Shown here: one piece after another, positions 14,024 to 21,061 of the stretch
How the letters are laid out: each line of letters begins with the position of its first letter
Numbering within the stretch: position 1 is the stretch's first letter
Source of the DNA: a virus
Direction: 5' to 3' (one strand)
IMG/VR virus record: IMGVR_UViG_3300020171_000091
Location: 1 to 32,135 of that record
DNA: 32,135 bases
The notes under the pieces: model-generated
Databases searched by the model: none
Told to the model about the DNA's origin: nothing
The model's input: only the letters and a program-made list of their open reading frames with translations
Position numbers and translations under genes: made by a program

Positions 14024-14827
14024 ATGAAAACAATTATCGTCAAAACACAACAAGATTGGGATGCAATACCCATTGAATCCCAAGAAGAAAGACTGATTGA
14101 AATCAGGGGAACGGAATGTATATACATCAAACAAAACCCCAACAACAGCACGGCGACGCTCCACGGCAACAGCTCAGCGACGCCCTACGACAACAGCACG
14201 GCGACGCTCTACGGCAACAGCACGGCGACGCTCCACGGCAACAGCACGGCGACGCTCTACGACAACAGCACGGCGACGCTCTACGGCAACAGCTCAGCGA
14301 CGCTCCACGGCAACAGCACGGCGACGCTCCACGGCAACAGCACGGCGAGGCTCTGCGACAACAGCACGGCGATTGTCTGGTCGGCGAAGTCGGTCAAAAA
14401 ATATGGGCGTTACGCCGCTATCGTCAAAAAACAGCCCATCGTCTACCGCAATCTCGCGGATTGGGTATCTACAAATGATTGCACAAAAATCAATGCCTCA
14501 ACCCTCTTACTCTATAAGCGCGTGTCCGAGAGGTTCTTGACGCAAGAGGAGACAAACAATCAAACCGAATGGGTGGTCGGGAAAACCCTAATCCACTCCG
14601 ACTATAATCCCGCTCAAAGTGAATGCGGTGCGGGTCAATTTCACGCCTGCGCCAAACCGTTTTTTTGTGACCAATTCCGGGACATCCGTGGCGATAAGTA
14701 TATAGCCCTTGCCGTCAAAATCAAGGACGTTTTTGTGTGGAAAAAGAACCCGTCATATCCTCATAAGATCGCGTTCCGTTCCGGCAAGGTGCTCTACGAA
14801 TGCGACCGAGAAGGGAAAAAGATATGA
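14024..14827 (+). CDS. Octapeptide-repeat protein with DUF7666-like C-terminus
   Basis: The product has 267 aa. After a 40-residue start (KTQQDWDAIP) come ten tandem 8-residue units of type NSTATLYG (residues about 41-120), likely forming a small beta-solenoid. The C-terminal part (about 185-265) has the order VVGKTLIHSDYNPAQSECGAG, FHACAKP, YIALAVKIKDVFVW. This resembles the C-terminal module of phage proteins with short Asn/Ala repeats (DUF7666-type). Cellular role is unknown. The AGAGAGG ribosome site sets the start. Confidence 0.7.
   Translation: MKTIIVKTQQDWDAIPIESQEERLIEIRGTECIYIKQNPNNSTATLHGNSSATPYDNSTATLYGNSTATLHGNSTATLYDNSTATLYGNSSATLHGNSTATLHGNSTARLCDNSTAIVWSAKSVKKYGRYAAIVKKQPIVYRNLADWVSTNDCTKINASTLLLYKRVSERFLTQEETNNQTEWVVGKTLIHSDYNPAQSECGAGQFHACAKPFFCDQFRDIRGDKYIALAVKIKDVFVWKKNPSYPHKIAFRSGKVLYECDREGKKI
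14144..14383 (+). repeat. Ten tandem 24-nt coding repeats
   Basis: Ten units of AACAGCACGGCGACGCTC-YACGRC type encode the octapeptide of the host gene. Units differ mainly at one or two codons (Tyr/His, Gly/Asp, Thr/Ser). Near-identity at DNA level points to recent expansion by slippage or recombination. All three forward frames stay open across the array. Confidence 0.95.
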
Positions 14828-14928
14828 GAGCCGGGCAATTCTTCGCGGGTGGCAGAGACCTGTACCCGGTACGCCGGACGACCAGTGTGTTCCCGTCCGC
14901 CCGTGGAAGTAAACAAAAAAGGAGCTGA
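14824..14928 (+). CDS. Tiny basic protein (34 aa), possible
   Basis: The ATG overlaps the upstream stop (ATGA). The frame encodes a basic peptide, MRAGQFFAGGRDLYPVRRTT, ending in KQKRS. Its stop lies two bases before the next start, and that gene's AAAGGAG site is in its tail. Overlap at both ends favours translation, but composition gives no clue to function. Confidence 0.4.
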   Translation: MRAGQFFAGGRDLYPVRRTTSVFPSARGSKQKRS

Positions 14929-14929
14929 G

Positions 14930-15145
14930 ATGAAAGTCATTTTAACCAAAACGACAACGCAATACAACACGCCCGAGCATACGTCAATCGACTGCTTCTT
15001 GATTCTGAGCGGCGACAATGCTGAGGATTTGGTCGTACTCAACACGGTCATCAACTGCGACCAAGTAAGCGTCAACTACCTCGCCGAAAAGGGAATGAAG
15101 ATCGCCAAAATCATTGGCGCGGAATACGTCGAACAGGTGGGGTAA
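14930..15145 (+). CDS. Small unknown early protein
   Basis: The product has 71 aa, starting MKVILTKTTTQYNTPEHTSID. It has a beta-rich first half, then LNTVINCDQVSVNYLAEKGM and a helical end. The ribosome site is AAAGGAG. An earlier in-frame ATG overlaps the upstream gene and lacks a ribosome site. Not recognised. Confidence 0.65.
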   Translation: MKVILTKTTTQYNTPEHTSIDCFLILSGDNAEDLVVLNTVINCDQVSVNYLAEKGMKIAKIIGAEYVEQVG

Positions 15146-15146
15146 T

Positions 15147-15368
15147 ATGAACTGGCAAATCCGCAAGCATATCAAGGTTCTCGGCGTGGTGCATACGCTG
15201 TGGGAGGCGGTCGAGGCATACCCCGAGAATCCTAACCCCCGGAGCTATTATCTCTGCCGTCCGCCGAATCGCGAGCCGACCGAAGAACAAAGAGGTTATG
15301 TTTCCATCCGCCGTGCCGTGCGAGTGGCACGACTGGTGGCGTTGGAGAACGAAAAGGAGATTCGATGA
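15147..15368 (+). CDS. Small basic early protein
   Basis: The product has 73 aa, MNWQIRKHIKVLGVVHTLWEAVEA, then a Pro/Tyr-rich turn (NPRSYYLCRPPNREP) and a basic helix (SIRRAVRVARLVALENEKEIR). A GGTGGGG stretch precedes the ATG. Not recognised. Confidence 0.6.
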   Translation: MNWQIRKHIKVLGVVHTLWEAVEAYPENPNPRSYYLCRPPNREPTEEQRGYVSIRRAVRVARLVALENEKEIR

Positions 15369-15418
15369 CCGAAAAGATTGACCGCAAGACTATGCTCGGC
15401 GGAAAGGAGACTAAATGA
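15365..15418 (+). pseudogene. Truncated copy of the YqaJ exonuclease start
   Basis: An ATGA-coupled frame of 17 codons reads MTEKIDRKTMLGGKETK. The first 13 residues align with the start of the exonuclease downstream (MEKVDRTKFLGGSD), sharing EK-DR---LGG. After the GG the similarity stops at an AAGGAG ribosome site used by the next gene. This looks like the 5' remnant of a duplicated or replaced exonuclease gene, with a 63-aa gene now between remnant and full copy. A chance match of a short peptide cannot be excluded. Confidence 0.4.
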
Positions 15419-15606
15419 CGGTGACATACGAAGGACTCAAGACATTTATGGAAACGGTGGGGGCAACATGGTGCCTGTTGATAGGCACGCATGGCGAGCA
15501 TTGGGTAATCAAGTTCCATGGTTCCGTCCTCTATGACGATAAATTGTGGAAATCGTATCTGCGCATGTATAGCTGGGAAAATATCCAGTCCATACTCACA
15601 TGGTAA
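15415..15606 (+). CDS. Small unknown early protein
   Basis: The product has 63 aa, MTVTYEGLKTFMETVGATWC, then GTHGEHWVIKFHGSVLYDD and a Trp-rich end. It has a strong GGAAAGGAG site. It is not recognised. It may have been inserted in front of the recombination genes. Confidence 0.6.
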   Translation: MTVTYEGLKTFMETVGATWCLLIGTHGEHWVIKFHGSVLYDDKLWKSYLRMYSWENIQSILTW

Positions 15607-15620
15607 AAAAGGAGAACGAT

Positions 15621-16520
15621 ATGGAAAAGGTTGACCGCACGAAATTCCTGGGTGGAAGTGATATTGCCGCTGCAATCGGCATGAATCGCTGGCATTCTCC
15701 CCTGATGTTATGGGCACAAAAAACGGGAGAATTGCCGATAGAGATACCCGACAACGAGGCGATGGAGTGGGGCCGGGAGCTTGAGGATTCCGTTGCTAAG
15801 GGATTCACGCGCAAAACTGGATTTGAAGTCCGCCGCACCCCACAGAACTATGTCCACCCAAAGTATCCCTATTTCCGCTGCCAGGTGGATCGACTCCTGA
15901 CGGGGACAGACGAGTTGCTCGAAGTCAAAACGACGAATGCATGGCAGGCAAAGGAATGGGAAGGCGAAGAAATACCGCAAGAATATATTCTCCAAGTCAT
16001 GTGGCAGTTGGGCATCACCAAACGGTCAGTCGGCTGGATTGCCGTTCTAATCGGCGGGCAGAAATTCCGCTACAAGAAAATCCCGTTCGACAAGGTGCTG
16101 TTCGACGATATGATAGAGAAGGCATTACTCTTCTGGCAATGCGTTATCGACAAAACACCGCCGATGGCCGACGGGCTTGACAATCCGATTATGGTCGAAC
16201 TCTATCCCAAGCCAACCAACAAAAGCATCCAAGAAGTCGAGGAAATGGATACGGCAATCGGCCACAGGCAGGAGTTGAAGATGCACGGGAAAGAAATCGA
16301 GAAATCACTCGATGAAGTCGAGGCGTTACTCAAACAGAAGATCGGCGAATCACTTGGCCTGAAAACCGTGAAGTACACGGTTATGTGGAATCGGGAAGCC
16401 AAGAACGGCTTAAACGAAAAGAGACTCAAGGAAGCACATCCGGATATCTACACCCAATTCTATGAACGAGGCTATAAGCGCGTTTTGCGGGTGAAGCTTA
16501 ACGACAAAAAGGAGAAATGA
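15621..16520 (+). CDS. YqaJ-type viral recombinase exonuclease
   Basis: The product has 299 aa from the ATG after AAAGGAG. The start, MEKVDRTKFLGGSDIAAAIGMN, is the hallmark of YqaJ/lambda-exonuclease relatives. Motifs include EWGRELED (about 49-56), CQVD with Asp90, and LLEVKTT with Glu101 and Lys103 (the D-ExK nuclease core). A QVMWQLGITK segment follows near 130. The C-terminal third is a charged helix (MDTAIGHRQELKMHGKEIEK) and a basic end. It degrades one strand of linear DNA to give single strands for the annealase encoded directly downstream, with an ATGA overlap. Replication, repair and host-independent recombination are likely roles. Confidence 0.9.
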   Translation: MEKVDRTKFLGGSDIAAAIGMNRWHSPLMLWAQKTGELPIEIPDNEAMEWGRELEDSVAKGFTRKTGFEVRRTPQNYVHPKYPYFRCQVDRLLTGTDELLEVKTTNAWQAKEWEGEEIPQEYILQVMWQLGITKRSVGWIAVLIGGQKFRYKKIPFDKVLFDDMIEKALLFWQCVIDKTPPMADGLDNPIMVELYPKPTNKSIQEVEEMDTAIGHRQELKMHGKEIEKSLDEVEALLKQKIGESLGLKTVKYTVMWNREAKNGLNEKRLKEAHPDIYTQFYERGYKRVLRVKLNDKKEK

Positions 16521-17662
16521 TGGCAGATATAGCAACAGTCAAAAAAGCTACGGCATCGACGCAGATGACTTCCGTCGAAGCCATGATCAAGAAAGCGGCC
16601 AGTGACCTGGGCGAGGCGTTACCGGCACACATGAACTCGGAACGGCTGGTCAGGATTGCGCTGACGACTATACGGACCAACCCCGAGCTGATGAAGTGTA
16701 CTCAGGCCAGCTTGCTTGGCGCTCTGTTTCAATCGGCTTTCTTGGGCCTTGAGCCGAATATCGAAGGACAGGCCTATATTCTACCCTTCAACAATCGGCG
16801 CAAGATCGACGGCAACTGGATCACGGTCAAGGAAGCGCAATTCCAGATCGGCTACAAGGGGTATGTCCAACTCTTTCACCGGCACAAGTCGGCCATATCG
16901 CTCATGTTTGAGGCCGTCTACGAACATGATCATTTTGATTACGAATACGGTACTGCTGGCTATCTGCGTCATAAGCCAGCCGAGAAGGACCGGGGTGAGG
17001 TCCGGGGATTCTACGCGGTCGCCAAGCTCTCCAATAGTGGTACGACTTTCAAGTATATGTCAAAAGATGAATGCCTCGAGCACGGGCGACTCTACTCAAA
17101 ATGCTTTGACAAGCAGACTGGCAAATTCTATGATCATACTCCCTGGGCATCCCACCCCGACGCCATGTGCCTCAAGACCGTCCTGATGCAATTGATGAAG
17201 TTGCTACCCAAGTCCATCGAAATCCAAAAGGCGATCGCCTCAGATGAAAGTATCAAGACAAAAGTGGCAATCGATATGTCTACTGTGCCGGATGAGGCGG
17301 TATGGGATGAACCGGAAGTCTCGACGGAAAAGGTCGAAACAAAACCCCCGACCGAAAATGGCAAAACGCCGGACGAGGGCGACTTAGCCGCCGACGCTAA
17401 CGGCAAACCCCCGGTGGAAACTCCGATCAACCTGGAAGCTGAAACGGCCCCCAAGAAAAAATACTGCGACCCCAATATGGAATTTGAAAAGCTCAATACC
17501 ATTCTCGGTATCTTGTTGACTGCTTTGGGCAAACGTCCATTGAAAGAGCGCGGGTTGCTTGCCGAGAAAATCAGCAGGGTCAAAACCGGTGATCCGACCA
17601 AAGACCTTGAGGCTAAGATCGACATCCTGCATGAAGCAGGCATAACCGAAGCAAAGGTATAA
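16517..17662 (+). CDS. recT: RecT-family single-strand annealing protein
   Basis: The product has 381 aa. The conserved RecT core spans about residues 20-235. It includes NPELMKCTQASLLGALFQSAFLGLEPN, QAYILPFNN, AQFQIGYKGYVQLFHR, VYEHDHFDYEYG, then WASHPDAMCLKTVLMQLMKLLPKS. The family anneals complementary single strands and pairs with the exonuclease next to it. The last 140 residues are an extension. It has an acidic Pro/Glu-rich linker, then a helical module (LNTILGILLTALGKRPLKERG), longer than in typical RecT of about 270-300 aa. The first ATG overlaps the upstream stop, and the second ATG (16520) is better spaced from AAGGAG. Confidence 0.92.
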   Translation: MMADIATVKKATASTQMTSVEAMIKKAASDLGEALPAHMNSERLVRIALTTIRTNPELMKCTQASLLGALFQSAFLGLEPNIEGQAYILPFNNRRKIDGNWITVKEAQFQIGYKGYVQLFHRHKSAISLMFEAVYEHDHFDYEYGTAGYLRHKPAEKDRGEVRGFYAVAKLSNSGTTFKYMSKDECLEHGRLYSKCFDKQTGKFYDHTPWASHPDAMCLKTVLMQLMKLLPKSIEIQKAIASDESIKTKVAIDMSTVPDEAVWDEPEVSTEKVETKPPTENGKTPDEGDLAADANGKPPVETPINLEAETAPKKKYCDPNMEFEKLNTILGILLTALGKRPLKERGLLAEKISRVKTGDPTKDLEAKIDILHEAGITEAKV

Positions 17663-17708
17663 TGTCCCTGCCCGGCTCCTCCTTTTCTCGGCCAAACCTC
17701 CCGAGTTT

Positions 17709-17735
17709 CGGGGTGGGTTGCACCAGCCCACCCCG
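17709..17735 (+). other. Strong hairpin before the replication gene
   Basis: CGGGGTGGG and CCCACCCCG are perfect 9-bp arms around a 9-nt loop, in the 98-bp gap between RecT and the initiator. No T-run follows. It may attenuate or stabilise the message, or limit read-through to the initiator. Confidence 0.5.
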
Positions 17736-17760
17736 CCGGGCGGGATAAAAAGGATCGCTA

Positions 17761-18543
17761 ATGCCCTATAGAAACATCGTCTTCGTCAAGTTGGAAAAAC
17801 GCCTACTTAATGATCCGCGTTGGTATATGTTAAGCGAGGCGGCTCAATTGAACTTTATCCGCTTCATGCTCTTGGCCGCCGAAACCTACAATCGCATCCC
17901 GAAAAACCTCGAAGCGATACGCAAGGCATTCAAAACTGAGCAGGATTTGACCACCCTCGAAAAGACCATAAAAGAGATCAGGGATAACTTCCCGAAGTTC
18001 AAAGAGAACAAGAAACTCTACTATTTCGCTGACTTCGAGACCAAGACTAACTATATCAGGGAATGCCCCAGGAATGCCCGGAGCGTGCCGAAAGAAGTTG
18101 CAGAAGGAAATCAAGGGAAAGAAAAAGAGAACAAGAAAGAATGGATTGCGCGGTTTGAAAAGTTATGGCCTGATTATCCGCGACGCGATGGGAAAAAAGA
18201 AGCATTGCGACATTTCTTGGCAACGGTGAAGACGGATGGAGACTGGGCTAAAATACAGAAGGCACTCGCCAACTTCAAGCGCTATGTTTTGCGTATGGGT
18301 TTTGACGAGAAACATATCAAGACAGCCAAAACGTGGTTCAACAATTGGCAGGACTGGGTAGACTACCAAGAGCCACAGTCTACCATCGCGACGGTAACAC
18401 CGGAGGCTCTCTACCTCTGCCCTCTCTGCAATAAACGATTCAGGGATTCAAGAAAAAACGAACCTCTGACTTGCCCGCTTTGCAGGGGTACGCCGAAAAT
18501 ATCCGATCAATCGTTTGCCCTGATCAAGGAGGACAAACCATGA
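17761..18543 (+). CDS. Phage replication initiation protein with zinc ribbon
   Basis: The product has 260 aa. Residues 1-95 form a helical, winged-helix-like part (RWYMLSEAAQLNFIRFMLLAAETYNRIPKN, then LYYFADFET). A charged linker follows, with ECPRNARSVPKE and KEKENKK. Residues about 127-203 (RFEKLWPDYPRRDGKKEALRHF, ALANFKRYV, KTAKTWFNNWQDWVDY) match the C-terminal module of phage replisome organisers. The last 40 residues add a zinc ribbon with CPLC at 220-223 and CPLC at 238-241. It probably binds the phage origin and recruits host helicase. The AAAGG site is 9 nt before the ATG. Confidence 0.8.
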   Translation: MPYRNIVFVKLEKRLLNDPRWYMLSEAAQLNFIRFMLLAAETYNRIPKNLEAIRKAFKTEQDLTTLEKTIKEIRDNFPKFKENKKLYYFADFETKTNYIRECPRNARSVPKEVAEGNQGKEKENKKEWIARFEKLWPDYPRRDGKKEALRHFLATVKTDGDWAKIQKALANFKRYVLRMGFDEKHIKTAKTWFNNWQDWVDYQEPQSTIATVTPEALYLCPLCNKRFRDSRKNEPLTCPLCRGTPKISDQSFALIKEDKP

Positions 18544-18821
18544 GCAAGCCGAAACACGAACGCGAGATGGATAAGACGGCGTTTGAAAAGTGGGCGAGCG
18601 AGCACGCGCGGCCGTGCAAGGCAGAGGAGATTATTGCAATGCTGCCAGAAGGTCTTTGGCCGCTGGTGGCTTCTCTTATGGTATATCAGCGGATGCCGCT
18701 TACAATAATTGCGAAGTTTAGCCGCATACCGTGGAAACGCTTTAGACGTACTTTCCGCAATGAACTGAATAAAGCATGGCAAGAAATTAAGAAGGAGGAC
18801 GCGTGCGCGACCAAGCCATGA
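18540..18821 (+). CDS. Small HTH-like protein
   Basis: The product has 93 aa, with an ATGA overlap and a GGAGG site within the end of the initiator gene. Residues about 34-80 (MLPEGLWPLVASLMVYQRMP, LTIIAKFSRIPWKRFRRTFRNEL) read as a helix-turn-helix with a basic recognition helix. It may partner the initiator or regulate the operon. No family name is certain. Confidence 0.6.
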   Translation: MSKPKHEREMDKTAFEKWASEHARPCKAEEIIAMLPEGLWPLVASLMVYQRMPLTIIAKFSRIPWKRFRRTFRNELNKAWQEIKKEDACATKP

Positions 18822-19123
18822 AGGAAATCTTTTTGAGACGCGGCTTTGACCAAAAAGTGCGTCGCTTCGTACGCCTGCGGTTAGTCTCAAGAGACGGCAA
18901 TGGCGGATTCATTTGCCGACCTCTCCCTGGCAATAAGCAGACGTATCATATAATGCACGAGAACGGAGCGCTTGTCTGCCGCGAAGCCCTCAAACATACT
19001 CTTTGCGATGGCTATTTAGCCAAAATGAAACGCGGGCCTAATCCGTCTTGCTCCCATTGTGAGGCCGTGCGGCATGTTTTCCCGGAAGTCAATCAAGGCG
19101 TACTATTTCAGGAGACTTTATGA
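18803..19123 (+). CDS. Small Cys-containing basic protein, GTG start
   Basis: The product has 106 aa. The GTG start is chosen because AAGGAGG lies five bases before it. The ATG at 18818 is too far from that site. It overlaps the previous gene by 19 nt. It has a basic N-terminus (FLRRGFDQKVRRFVRLRLV), then ICRPLPGNKQTYHIM, and CSHC near the C-terminus. Not recognised. Confidence 0.6.
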   Translation: MRDQAMKEIFLRRGFDQKVRRFVRLRLVSRDGNGGFICRPLPGNKQTYHIMHENGALVCREALKHTLCDGYLAKMKRGPNPSCSHCEAVRHVFPEVNQGVLFQETL

Positions 19124-19126
19124 TAC

Positions 19127-19200
19127 GGCGGGCGGTACTCCTTTCCCCATCACAGCTGGGGTTCCCTGGGGTTATCATTGGCCCCAGCGCCCGCCTTTTT
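19127..19200 (+). terminator. Branched hairpin terminator
   Basis: GGCGGGCG (19127-19134) pairs with CGCCCGCC (19188-19195) and is followed by TTTTT. Inside are two further hairpins, CCCC/GGGG and CTGGGG/CCCCAG, so the RNA would fold as a three-way junction. It ends the replication segment and may lower expression of the small-gene array that follows. Because the stem is interrupted by a junction, a riboswitch-like regulator is an alternative. Confidence 0.7.
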
Positions 19201-19220
19201 AATAACCATAGGAGGTTAAG

Positions 19221-19493
19221 ATGAAAGATAAAGAAGCAAGAAATAGGTTGAGCGTTTTACAGTCAAGGGTTGATTCCCTTGAGTCCCAAAGCGCGGATTA
19301 CTATGACGAAATACTAAAAACCGCCGGGGATTTTGGATATAGGTATGGTTGTTATGGCGCAAAGACTGAGGTTTGGTTCCCGAATTCCACGCCAGACCTT
19401 CCTATCGCGGCATGGAACCACCTCACCCCCGCCCAGCAAGTTGATATGATTCGCCACAACCAGAAGCCGGGAAAGAAACAACGGAGGTCTTAA
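19221..19493 (+). CDS. Small coiled-coil protein
   Basis: The product has 90 aa. The first 35 residues form a heptad helix (RLSVLQSRVDSLESQSADYY), and the rest has YRYGCYGAKTEVWFPN and a HLTPAQQVDMIRH helix. It is the first gene after the terminator hairpin, with a full AGGAGG site. Its TAA overlaps the next ATG. Not recognised. Confidence 0.65.
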   Translation: MKDKEARNRLSVLQSRVDSLESQSADYYDEILKTAGDFGYRYGCYGAKTEVWFPNSTPDLPIAAWNHLTPAQQVDMIRHNQKPGKKQRRS

Positions 19494-19693
19494 TGTCCAC
19501 CCCTAAACAAATCGAGATCGGGAAGATACCGAGCCTTGAGATATTAACAAATAGTCCCCGATGCGAGGCTTGTTATTTTGGTAAATGCGGGTGCGGGTGT
19601 TCTCTTTATGATTGTACGTCCTATCCCCACCGCCTCGGCGCCCGTGTCGTCATTATCCCTAATAAGCCCAAGAAGGCAAAGGAGAAGAAGTGA
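19493..19693 (+). CDS. Small Cys-rich protein (66 aa)
   Basis: Six cysteines are packed as CEACYFGKCGCGCSLYDC (residues about 24-41), likely one or two metal sites. The end is a Lys-rich KPKKAKEKK tail whose DNA carries the AAGGAG ribosome site for the next gene. GTGA overlap follows. Function unknown. Confidence 0.65.
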   Translation: MSTPKQIEIGKIPSLEILTNSPRCEACYFGKCGCGCSLYDCTSYPHRLGARVVIIPNKPKKAKEKK

Positions 19694-19848
19694 GACCGAG
19701 AAAGAAGAAAAGAGAATGTTGGAATTGTGGTTTTGCCTCTCGTCAAGCCAGGTGGTGTTTTGTTCATGCGGTAGAAATTTCAAAGAAAGGTCGCATCGCC
19801 CATTGCTACGATTGGGAGCCGCGCCGCAAGGCAAAGGAGAAGAAGTGA
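19690..19848 (+). CDS. Small zinc-finger protein (52 aa), GTG start
   Basis: The frame starts at a GTG overlapping the previous TGA and encodes MRPRKKKRECWNCGFASRQA, then RWCFVHAVEISKKGRIAHCY and a basic tail. Cys10, Cys13, Cys23 and Cys39 could bind zinc. It ends with the same KAKEKK stop context as its neighbour (identical DNA over at least 19 bases). The length is below common gene-finding limits. Confidence 0.65.
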   Translation: MRPRKKKRECWNCGFASRQARWCFVHAVEISKKGRIAHCYDWEPRRKAKEKK

Positions 19849-20102
19849 CACAAATCATAATGGCAATCTGTTTTGTGACTTTGGTTGTATGGTGTGCCCG
19901 GTTGACGTGGTGTGACAGTATGGCGCGAAGGTGTGTAAGCGAACAGACTAAAATTCTCAAAGAACTTTTTGCTCATACGCATCTTCTACACGATCTCAAT
20001 TCTATTGAGGCGCGGATCACCCACATAGAGAAGCACTGTAAGACTGGCTACCATTGGATACAGCTACAAGCTATGAAGCCGGAGAAAAAGGAGAAGAAGT
20101 GA
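19845..20102 (+). CDS. Small membrane-anchored protein, GTG start
   Basis: The product has 85 aa. Residues 4-20 are hydrophobic (IIMAICFVTLVVWCARL), followed by a basic stretch and a helical cytoplasmic part (TKILKELFAHTHLLHDLNSIEARITHIEKH). It starts at a GTGA overlap and ends in KKEKK, with an AAGGAGAAG site for the next gene. Unknown role. Confidence 0.6.
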   Translation: MTQIIMAICFVTLVVWCARLTWCDSMARRCVSEQTKILKELFAHTHLLHDLNSIEARITHIEKHCKTGYHWIQLQAMKPEKKEKK

Positions 20103-20512
20103 AAAACAAAAACCTGGATGTCAATTTCTGCGATTTTTGTTCTATAGATTCAACCGACGCGAAAGACCATGTCGGTACAGACAAGTGCGCCATTTGTGGT
20201 AAGTGGGCTTGTCCCCACGAAAAATGTCCAGGACGCTTAGGAGGCCGCGACCCTACTGAGCATTTTCCGCGTAGCTATTCATGTGGCGCACCACTATATC
20301 CATTTATTTGTGCAAACTGCTGGGCGAAGGCTCGCCAAGTACCGGGTGAACAAATCAGACGGGGTATTCCCCTTAATGCCAGCGGGGATAGTTGGTCAAT
20401 TCGATTGGGTGAATATATTACAAGGCATCACGTCGAATTCAAAAAACAACTGAACGAGATATTTGTTGATGAGATTCGACGGTTGATAGAACTCGGGAAG
20501 GGGGCAAAGTGA
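20099..20512 (+). CDS. Zinc-finger protein of the early array, GTG start
   Basis: The product has 137 aa. It has CDFC near residue 11, CAIC near 30, then CPHEKC, SCGAP and CANC, arranged like two treble-clef fingers over the first 80 residues. The C-terminal 50 residues are a helix with charged residues (RLGEYITRHHVEFKKQLNEI). It starts in the GTGA overlap. It could bind nucleic acid or bridge protein partners. Family not recognised. Confidence 0.65.
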   Translation: MKNKNLDVNFCDFCSIDSTDAKDHVGTDKCAICGKWACPHEKCPGRLGGRDPTEHFPRSYSCGAPLYPFICANCWAKARQVPGEQIRRGIPLNASGDSWSIRLGEYITRHHVEFKKQLNEIFVDEIRRLIELGKGAK

Positions 20513-20748
20513 AAAGCCTACTCTCTCTTGCCATCCACGCCGTCCTTCTCGTCGGCCTGATTCTCGTGGGTATTGTCCTGACGGCCTCAATCGTCAAGTC
20601 TACCATTCAGGACTGTCAGTTGTCCGGGGCGAAATACAAAATGGCGACTATCCACTATGCCGATTCATTAAGCGGCATAAGGATCGAAAAGGCACAAGAA
20701 CAGGCGTGGAATTATCAAAAACCAACAGCCAAAAGGAGGCGAAAGTGA
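20509..20748 (+). CDS. Small single-pass membrane protein
   Basis: The product has 79 aa. After MKS, residues 4-30 are strongly hydrophobic (LLSLAIHAVLLVGLILVGIV). The rest is hydrophilic with a basic end (KPTAKRRRK). The GTG start overlaps the previous stop. The segment may be an uncleaved anchor, with the C-terminal part outside the cytoplasm. Unknown function. Confidence 0.6.
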   Translation: MKSLLSLAIHAVLLVGLILVGIVLTASIVKSTIQDCQLSGAKYKMATIHYADSLSGIRIEKAQEQAWNYQKPTAKRRRK

Positions 20749-20861
20749 GGCGATTGTTTAGAATGATTTATAGAATCGTTTGGGATTTTCCCCATAACTG
20801 GGAACCGCATGGATGGCAGATTTCGGAAATGACCATGCAATATTGGATGGGTGGTGAATGA
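20745..20861 (+). CDS. Tiny Trp/Met-rich protein (38 aa), GTG start
   Basis: The frame runs from a GTG overlapping the last stop to a TGA overlapping the next ATG. It encodes MRRLFRMIYRIVWDFPHNWE, then PHGWQISEMTMQYWMGGE. AAGGAGGCGAAA precedes it. The overlaps and ribosome site support it. The peptide is basic-amphipathic at its start and could lie on a membrane. Confidence 0.5.
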   Translation: MRRLFRMIYRIVWDFPHNWEPHGWQISEMTMQYWMGGE

Positions 20862-21061
20862 TCCCCTGGCTCCGCGACCCTATTACGAACCGCGAGTACC
20901 GTATCACGCCGGGCAATCCGAAACTGGGCCTCTGCCCCAAGTGCCCGGCTGATTCCACGGCGCGTTATCCCGTCGTGCAAACACGATTCAGGAAGCGCGT
21001 GCGGCTGGCGATACTCTGCCAACGACACGGGGTTGTGCAACTATGGAAGGAGGCAAAATGA
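20858..21061 (+). CDS. Small zinc-ribbon-like protein
   Basis: The product has 67 aa, MIPWLRDPITNREYRITPGNP, then LCPKCP and, near the end, LAILCQRH, giving three cysteines and a histidine. ATGA overlap on both sides. Unknown function. Confidence 0.6.
   Translation: MIPWLRDPITNREYRITPGNPKLGLCPKCPADSTARYPVVQTRFRKRVRLAILCQRHGVVQLWKEAK

Noticed and set aside
14144-14383. CRISPR-like array
   Set aside because: Units are contiguous and coding, with no unique spacers.
14097-14540. Long frames in the two other phases of the 24-nt repeats
   Set aside because: They are open only because the repeat length is a multiple of three without stops. The products are pure Arg/Thr or Gln/His repeats and have no ribosome sites.
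17709-17735. Intrinsic terminator after RecT
   Set aside because: The hairpin is strong, but no T-run follows on either strand. Listed only as a hairpin.
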